A stretch of 17,963 nt of DNA, from contig JAQXFT010000214.1 in assembly GCA_029005335.1 (NCBI GenBank), positions 1-17,963 of the forward strand, written 5' to 3'. This DNA comes from Oscillospiraceae bacterium (GTDB taxonomy: Bacteria; Bacillota; Clostridia; Oscillospirales; Ruminococcaceae). A program made the translations under genes and the position numbers. The notes under the pieces are model-generated. The model was given only the letters and a program-made list of their open reading frames with translations. It made no database searches and was not told the DNA's origin. Positions 14,326 through 17,963 of this stretch are shown here, one piece after another (positions within the stretch are counted from its first letter, which is position 1; each line of letters opens with the position of its first letter).

Positions 14326-15768
14326 TTATTTCTCCGTATTAAGGGCGTTTACTGCTTCAGTAATAGTTTTGTCTATAGCCTGTTTTCCGTATTTGTCAAC
14401 ATCAGCCTTGCTTTTAGCTCCATGTGTAAGACAGCCTGCACCGCCTATACAGCCTCCGTTACAAGCCATACCTTCTATAAAGTTTCCGTCCAGAAGCTTG
14501 CGGTTACGGCTTGCTTTAAGAAGAGCTATCTTACATTCATCTATTCCGTTGCAGGTTACCGGTTTGAACTGTACATCAGTTAAACCATGTTCCTTTATAG
14601 CCTGACAGATTGCATCGGAAACCCCTCCGCTTCTCGCAAAGATTCTTCCGAAATATGAAGCTCCGGAAAGGTCTTCCTCCTCAAGCTGAGTAATATCAAT
14701 ATTACGGCTGTCAAAAAGTGCCTGAAGCTCCTCAAAGGTTATTACTGAATCGATATATTTTTTCAGTTCTTCCCTCTTGTATTCGGCTTTTTTAGCGGTA
14801 CACGGACCTATGAAGATTACCTTTGAATCGGGGTCTGTTTCCTTGATATACTTTGAGATTTTCGCTGCCGGAGAAAGATTGCCTGATATACAGTCCACGA
14901 GATTAGGGAACTGCTTGTGTATATAGTCCACAAATGCAGGACAGCAGGAGCTTGTCATAAAACCCTTTTCAGCAAGCTCCTTTGATTCGTCATAAGCTAC
15001 CATATCAGCACCCAGAGCTGCCTCCACTATCTCCGAAAATCCAAGCTTTCTTATTCCGGAAACTACCTGACCCAGCTTTGCATATGTAAACTGGCTTGAA
15101 ATTGCCGGAGCTACTACCGCATATACTTTTGCATCGCTTTTCAGTATTTCAATAGCTTCAACTATATATGACTTATCCATAATAGCCCCGAAAGGACACT
15201 GATATACACACGCTCCGCAGGATATGCATTTGTTGTAGTCTATGCAGGCTGTATAATCGTCAGTAATCGAAATCGCATCAACCTTACAGGCGTTTTTGCA
15301 TGGTCTCTTGTGGTCGCTTATTGCATTATAGGGGCATACTTTTGAACAAGCTCCGCATTCAACACATTTTGATTTGTCAATATGTGCAACATAATTTTCA
15401 TCAAAGGTAATAGCTCCCATACGGCAAGCGTCCTCACATCTGTGAGCCATACAGCCTCTGCATGCATTTGTCACTTCATATCCGCCCATGGGACATTCAT
15501 CACACGCAATTTTTATTACCTCGATTACGTTCGGAAGCTCTTTTTTTCCGCCCATTGCAAGCTTTACACGCTTTGCAAGCACGGCACGTTCCTTATAAAC
15601 ACAGCATCTCATAGTAGGCTTTGCTCCGTGAGGAACGATTCTTTCAGGAATTTCAACGGCATTTTCAGCGAGAGTTCCCTCCCACGCTTCCTTTGCGACC
15701 TCCTTCAGAACCTTATACTTATGATACTGTATTTTTGTATCAAATTTTCTGATTTTTCCTTTTTCCAT
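14326..15768 (-). CDS. [FeFe]-hydrogenase-like protein with ferredoxin domains (group B type)
   Basis: A 480-residue cytosolic iron-sulfur protein. The N-terminal region has RCCVYKERA (54-62), a feature of the group B [FeFe]-hydrogenases. A chain of cluster-binding cysteines follows (C103-x2-C106-x4-C111-x3-C115, then C135/C138/C141/C145 and C181/C184/C187/C191). The catalytic H domain holds the three H-cluster motifs: TSSCCPA (C275, C276), GPCTAKK (C323) and EGMACNGGCIGGAG (C436, C440). It probably oxidises or forms H2, or senses it. The L1 motif lacks the Trp of TSCCPxW (Phe279 instead). It lies 19 bases downstream of rex, which should control it by NADH/NAD+. Maturases hydEFG are not in the window. 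Confidence 0.88.
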   Translation of the reverse strand: MEKGKIRKFDTKIQYHKYKVLKEVAKEAWEGTLAENAVEIPERIVPHGAKPTMRCCVYKERAVLAKRVKLAMGGKKELPNVIEVIKIACDECPMGGYEVTNACRGCMAHRCEDACRMGAITFDENYVAHIDKSKCVECGACSKVCPYNAISDHKRPCKNACKVDAISITDDYTACIDYNKCISCGACVYQCPFGAIMDKSYIVEAIEILKSDAKVYAVVAPAISSQFTYAKLGQVVSGIRKLGFSEIVEAALGADMVAYDESKELAEKGFMTSSCCPAFVDYIHKQFPNLVDCISGNLSPAAKISKYIKETDPDSKVIFIGPCTAKKAEYKREELKKYIDSVITFEELQALFDSRNIDITQLEEEDLSGASYFGRIFARSGGVSDAICQAIKEHGLTDVQFKPVTCNGIDECKIALLKASRNRKLLDGNFIEGMACNGGCIGGAGCLTHGAKSKADVDKYGKQAIDKTITEAVNALNTEK

Positions 15769-15787
15769 TTCTCTACCACCCTTTTAA

Positions 15788-16420
15788 CTAACTTTTATTG
15801 CCTGTTATGTGACAGCAAAGCAATACAACTGAGCTTGCTATATCAACGTTTTCAACCATAACATCTTCCGGAACTCTCAGATTTACGGGGGCAAAATTCA
15901 ATATTGACTTTACTCCGATTTTTACAAGCTTATTTGCTATATCCTGAGCCGGTTTTGCCGGAGATGATATAATTCCGAATGTTATGGAATGATTTTTACA
16001 GTATTCCTCCATATCGTCAACCGAAAAAATCTGTTTGCCGTGAATACATTCTCCCCATAATTTTTCATCAATGTCAAATGCAGCGGATATCTCAAGACCA
16101 TATTTTTTAAAGCCCTCATATGAAAGAAGTGCATGACCAAGATTTCCTGCACCAACCAGAACAGCATATTTCTGCTTGTCGTATCCAAGAAATTTCTGTA
16201 TATCTTTTATAAGATTTTCAGTTACATATCCTGTTTTGGGACGACCTCCGGAAGATACTGCTGCAAGGTCCTTTCTTACCTGAACATCATAATAGCCAAG
16301 TGCATCGGCAATGGCTGTTGCTGAAATATTCGGATATTCTGCCGCTGAAATTGAGGTGAGAAAGCGAAGATACATCGGAAGCCGTTTTAATGTCTGCGGT
16401 GATACTGAATGTATATCCAT
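15788..16420 (-). CDS. rex: Redox-sensing transcriptional repressor Rex
   Basis: A 210-residue NADH-responsive repressor. The N-terminal winged helix includes TLKRLPMYLRFL (10-21), the family hallmark, and DVQVRKDLA (45-53) in the recognition region. The Rossmann domain has VGAGNLGHAL (89-98), where NADH binds, then a dimerisation helix at the C-terminus. Rex represses fermentation and hydrogen genes when NAD+ is high. GAGGAGG sits just upstream of the start. It heads the operon with the hydrogenase-like gene, and autoregulation is likely. I could not find a clear TTGTTAA-N6-TTAACAA-type operator in the 90 bases upstream. Confidence 0.95.
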   Translation of the reverse strand: MDIHSVSPQTLKRLPMYLRFLTSISAAEYPNISATAIADALGYYDVQVRKDLAAVSSGGRPKTGYVTENLIKDIQKFLGYDKQKYAVLVGAGNLGHALLSYEGFKKYGLEISAAFDIDEKLWGECIHGKQIFSVDDMEEYCKNHSITFGIISSPAKPAQDIANKLVKIGVKSILNFAPVNLRVPEDVMVENVDIASSVVLLCCHITGNKS

Positions 16421-16458
16421 TTTTTCCTCCTCATTTTGTCTTTTATGATTAAAATTTA

Positions 16459-16500
16459 TCCCCCACCTTTGCTCGTTTTACTTCGCTCAGAGGTGGGGGA
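16459..16500. repeat. Long hairpin between the transporter gene and rex
   Basis: TCCCCCACCT (16459-16468) and AGGTGGGGGA (16491-16500) are perfect complements of 10 bp around a 22-base loop, starting 14 bases after the transporter stop. On the minus strand it is followed by ATAAATTTT, a weak U-tract, so it may end the transporter transcript. The GC-rich stem stands out in this AT-rich DNA and may be a dispersed intergenic element. Only one copy is visible. Confidence 0.6.
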
Positions 16501-16514
16501 AGCTCGCTGATATA

Positions 16515-17732
16515 TTACTTGAATATAATTATCAGGAATTGTGACACAAGAACTACTGCAATAAGTGCTACCGGATATGTTGCCGCATAAGCTGAAGCAA
16601 CATCTTCAGTGCCGGCTGTATTTATAAGAGTTCCGAGTGCCGGAGTTGATGTCATACCGCCTGTTATTGAACCCAGATTATTGAGTATGCTGAGCTTGAG
16701 TACATATTTTGCAAACAGGAAACCTACTATCATCGGAACGAGTGTCATTATAATTCCATAGATAAAATATACAGACTCAAAATACTTGACAAAGCTTGCT
16801 CCGCCTGCAACGCCTGCACCTATAAGGAAAAGCATAAGTCCAAGTTCTCTGAAAACTTTCAGAGTGCTTGTCTTTGGAGTTACTGAAACAGAGCCGAAAT
16901 GTGCGAAATGACCGAATACAAGTGAAACAAGGAGACAGCCTCCCGTTGTTGTCAGTGAGAAGTTGCCTATCTTTATTGAACCAAGGAATATACCAAGAAT
17001 TGCTGCAAGCGAAAACGGCATAAAGCCAAATTCGTCCATTTCGATGAGCTTTCCTTTATATTCCTTTTTAGCTCCGCTTGTATCTGCAACAACGAGCTTT
17101 TTTCTTTCTTCAACCATATCAACCTTAAAGATTTTCGGAATTATCTGCACGAAAAGTACAACGCCGATTACTCCGAAAAGATAAGCTATACCGTGACCTA
17201 CTGAAACCAAATCTTCCAGTTCCGGAGCGACAGTGGATTTTGCTGCTGAAAATGCCGGTGTACTTGTAAGTGAACCTGAAAGAAGTCCTACAAGCATTGC
17301 TGTAAGTTCCTGAACTGAAAGGTCTGTGAAATTTTTTCCTACAACTATACAGCCTGCACATGAAAGGCCACCCATAACAATTATTACAAGTGCAAGAACA
17401 ACATATGATTTGAAGTTTTTCTTGAAGTTGCCAAAAAAGTTAGGACCTGCAATAAAACCTACTGATGTTACAAAGAGAATTAATCCCATATTTTCAACTA
17501 TTTTCAAGGCATGGGAAACATAAGTTGATTCGCCAATCCAAAGTGCTGTTGAAATATTTTCATAGAAGAAACAGCCGTATAAAAGAGCTACAATAAATAC
17601 TCCTGCTGTTCCGAGTGAAATTCCTTTGACTGTTATTCTGCCGAGAGCGTATCCTACTGATGCAATGACAAAAACCGTAAACATAAGATAAGTTATTGAC
17701 TGTATTGAAATAATTCCGCCAAATAAATTCAT
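16515..17732 (-). CDS. AspT/YidE-YbjL duplicated-domain transporter (short form without RCK domains)
   Basis: A 405-residue membrane protein with about ten or more helices in two related halves. The hallmark repeat of the AspT/YidE_YbjL family occurs twice: GSLTSTPA (153-160) in half one and GGMTSTPA (358-365) in half two. Both precede a segment of alternating hydrophobic and small residues. Family members, such as AspT of Tetragenococcus, exchange aspartate for alanine, but substrates vary. Typical AspT proteins (about 540-560 residues) carry RCK/TrkA-C regulatory domains between the halves. Here only a short charged linker (about 203-240) is present. SD GAGGT precedes the ATG. The gene upstream may encode the matching enzyme. 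The substrate is unknown. Confidence 0.82.
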   Translation of the reverse strand: MNLFGGIISIQSITYLMFTVFVIASVGYALGRITVKGISLGTAGVFIVALLYGCFFYENISTALWIGESTYVSHALKIVENMGLILFVTSVGFIAGPNFFGNFKKNFKSYVVLALVIIVMGGLSCAGCIVVGKNFTDLSVQELTAMLVGLLSGSLTSTPAFSAAKSTVAPELEDLVSVGHGIAYLFGVIGVVLFVQIIPKIFKVDMVEERKKLVVADTSGAKKEYKGKLIEMDEFGFMPFSLAAILGIFLGSIKIGNFSLTTTGGCLLVSLVFGHFAHFGSVSVTPKTSTLKVFRELGLMLFLIGAGVAGGASFVKYFESVYFIYGIIMTLVPMIVGFLFAKYVLKLSILNNLGSITGGMTSTPALGTLINTAGTEDVASAYAATYPVALIAVVLVSQFLIIIFK

Positions 17733-17777
17733 CTTTTTTTACCTCGAACTTTCTAATTATTAAATTTTCAAATTAAT

Positions 17778-17815
17778 CAGACAGTCCGGCAGTAAAAAGA
17801 AAGCCGAACTGTCTG
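17778..17815. terminator. Hairpin between the partial gene and the transporter
   Basis: CAGACAGTCCGGC (17778-17790) pairs with GCCGAACTGTCTG (17803-17815) over 13 positions, with one G-U pair in minus-strand RNA. The loop is 12 bases. A good T-run is missing on the minus strand, so it may be a weak terminator, an attenuator or an mRNA-stabilising hairpin. It lies eleven bases after the upstream gene's stop. Confidence 0.5.
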
Positions 17816-17825
17816 CTCTCTTTAT

Positions 17826-17963
17826 TTATATATCTTTTGACTTTGTATAATTCGGGAGGAGCTTAGGAGAAACCTTATCTGTTACGATTCCGGCATCTTT
17901 GAGTTCCTTTGCGAATCTGTTTACGTGTTCCAGTGAAAGCTTTCCGAGCTTTGTTTCCTTTGA
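17826..17963 (-). CDS. C-terminal end of an unidentified protein (cut by the window edge)
   Basis: Forty-five codons followed by TAA (17826-17828) read through without interruption from the right edge. The sequence is basic and helical, with KLGKLSLEHVNRFAKELKDA near the start and LLPNYTKSKDI at the end. It looks like an enzyme's C-terminal helix and tail, but I cannot name the family. The gene precedes the AspT-like transporter on the same strand. In that family transporters are often paired with the enzyme for their substrate (for example aspartate 4-decarboxylase), which is a guess here. Confidence 0.7.
   Translation of the reverse strand, partial: SKETKLGKLSLEHVNRFAKELKDAGIVTDKVSPKLLPNYTKSKDI

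Noticed and set aside
15382..15861. Plus-strand ORF of 159 codons opposite the hydrogenase-like gene
   Set aside because: Antisense to cysteine-rich ferredoxin domains; its His/Cys/Ser-rich text is an artefact of that strand.
16421..16458. Possible Rex operator upstream of rex
   Set aside because: No TTGTTAA/TTAACAA-type inverted repeat could be found; AT-rich bases alone are not support.

Overview
The window looks like chromosomal DNA of an AT-rich Gram-positive anaerobe of the Clostridia, most likely a Ruminococcus-type member of the Oscillospiraceae. The reasons are the linkage of comEC, holA and rnmV, sporulation genes of the ylbJ/yqfC/yqfD type, a Rex repressor beside an [FeFe]-hydrogenase of the ferredoxin-rich kind, a DUF1292 protein, strong GGAGG-type ribosome binding sites, and Thr-rich linkers in surface proteins. 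The genus is an inference from gene content and style; no 16S gene or marker search is available.

Region 1 (80-7079, + strand) is a tightly packed, partly overlapping gene string: HIT hydrolase, phosphoribosyltransferase, ComEC, DNA polymerase III delta, RNase M5, an MBOAT O-acyltransferase-like membrane protein and its DHHW/AlgX-like partner. Region 2 (7100-9302, + strand) starts at a good sigma-A promoter. It holds a D-Ala-D-Ala carboxypeptidase followed by a VanY-type (M15B) membrane-anchored protein. Region 3 (9252-11752) is a sporulation cluster, with ylbJ leftward and yqfC-yqfD rightward from a candidate sigma-E promoter.

Region 4 (11753-12600) has no intact gene. It contains a possible decayed Cna-B/pilin-like fragment on the minus strand, a possible decayed sortase-type C-terminus on the plus strand, and a strong leftward promoter with no ORF behind it. 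Region 5 (12528-13529) has a DUF1292 gene, a probable 6S-like RNA with its own promoter, and a small two-helix membrane protein. Region 6 (13563-16420, minus strand) is an operon rex - [FeFe]-hydrogenase-like protein - coaX. Region 7 (16515-17963, minus strand) is an AspT/YidE-type duplicated transporter and the C-terminal end of an upstream gene cut by the window edge.

The most unusual theme is a run of intact envelope-related ORFs that keep family architecture but lack key catalytic residues. ComEC has a metallo-beta-lactamase-like domain without its metal motif. The MBOAT protein has Tyr where the catalytic His is expected, and its DHHW partner reads DTKW. The VanY-like protein lacks one zinc His and the catalytic Glu. 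These are read from motif alignment by eye and need a structural or profile alignment to confirm.
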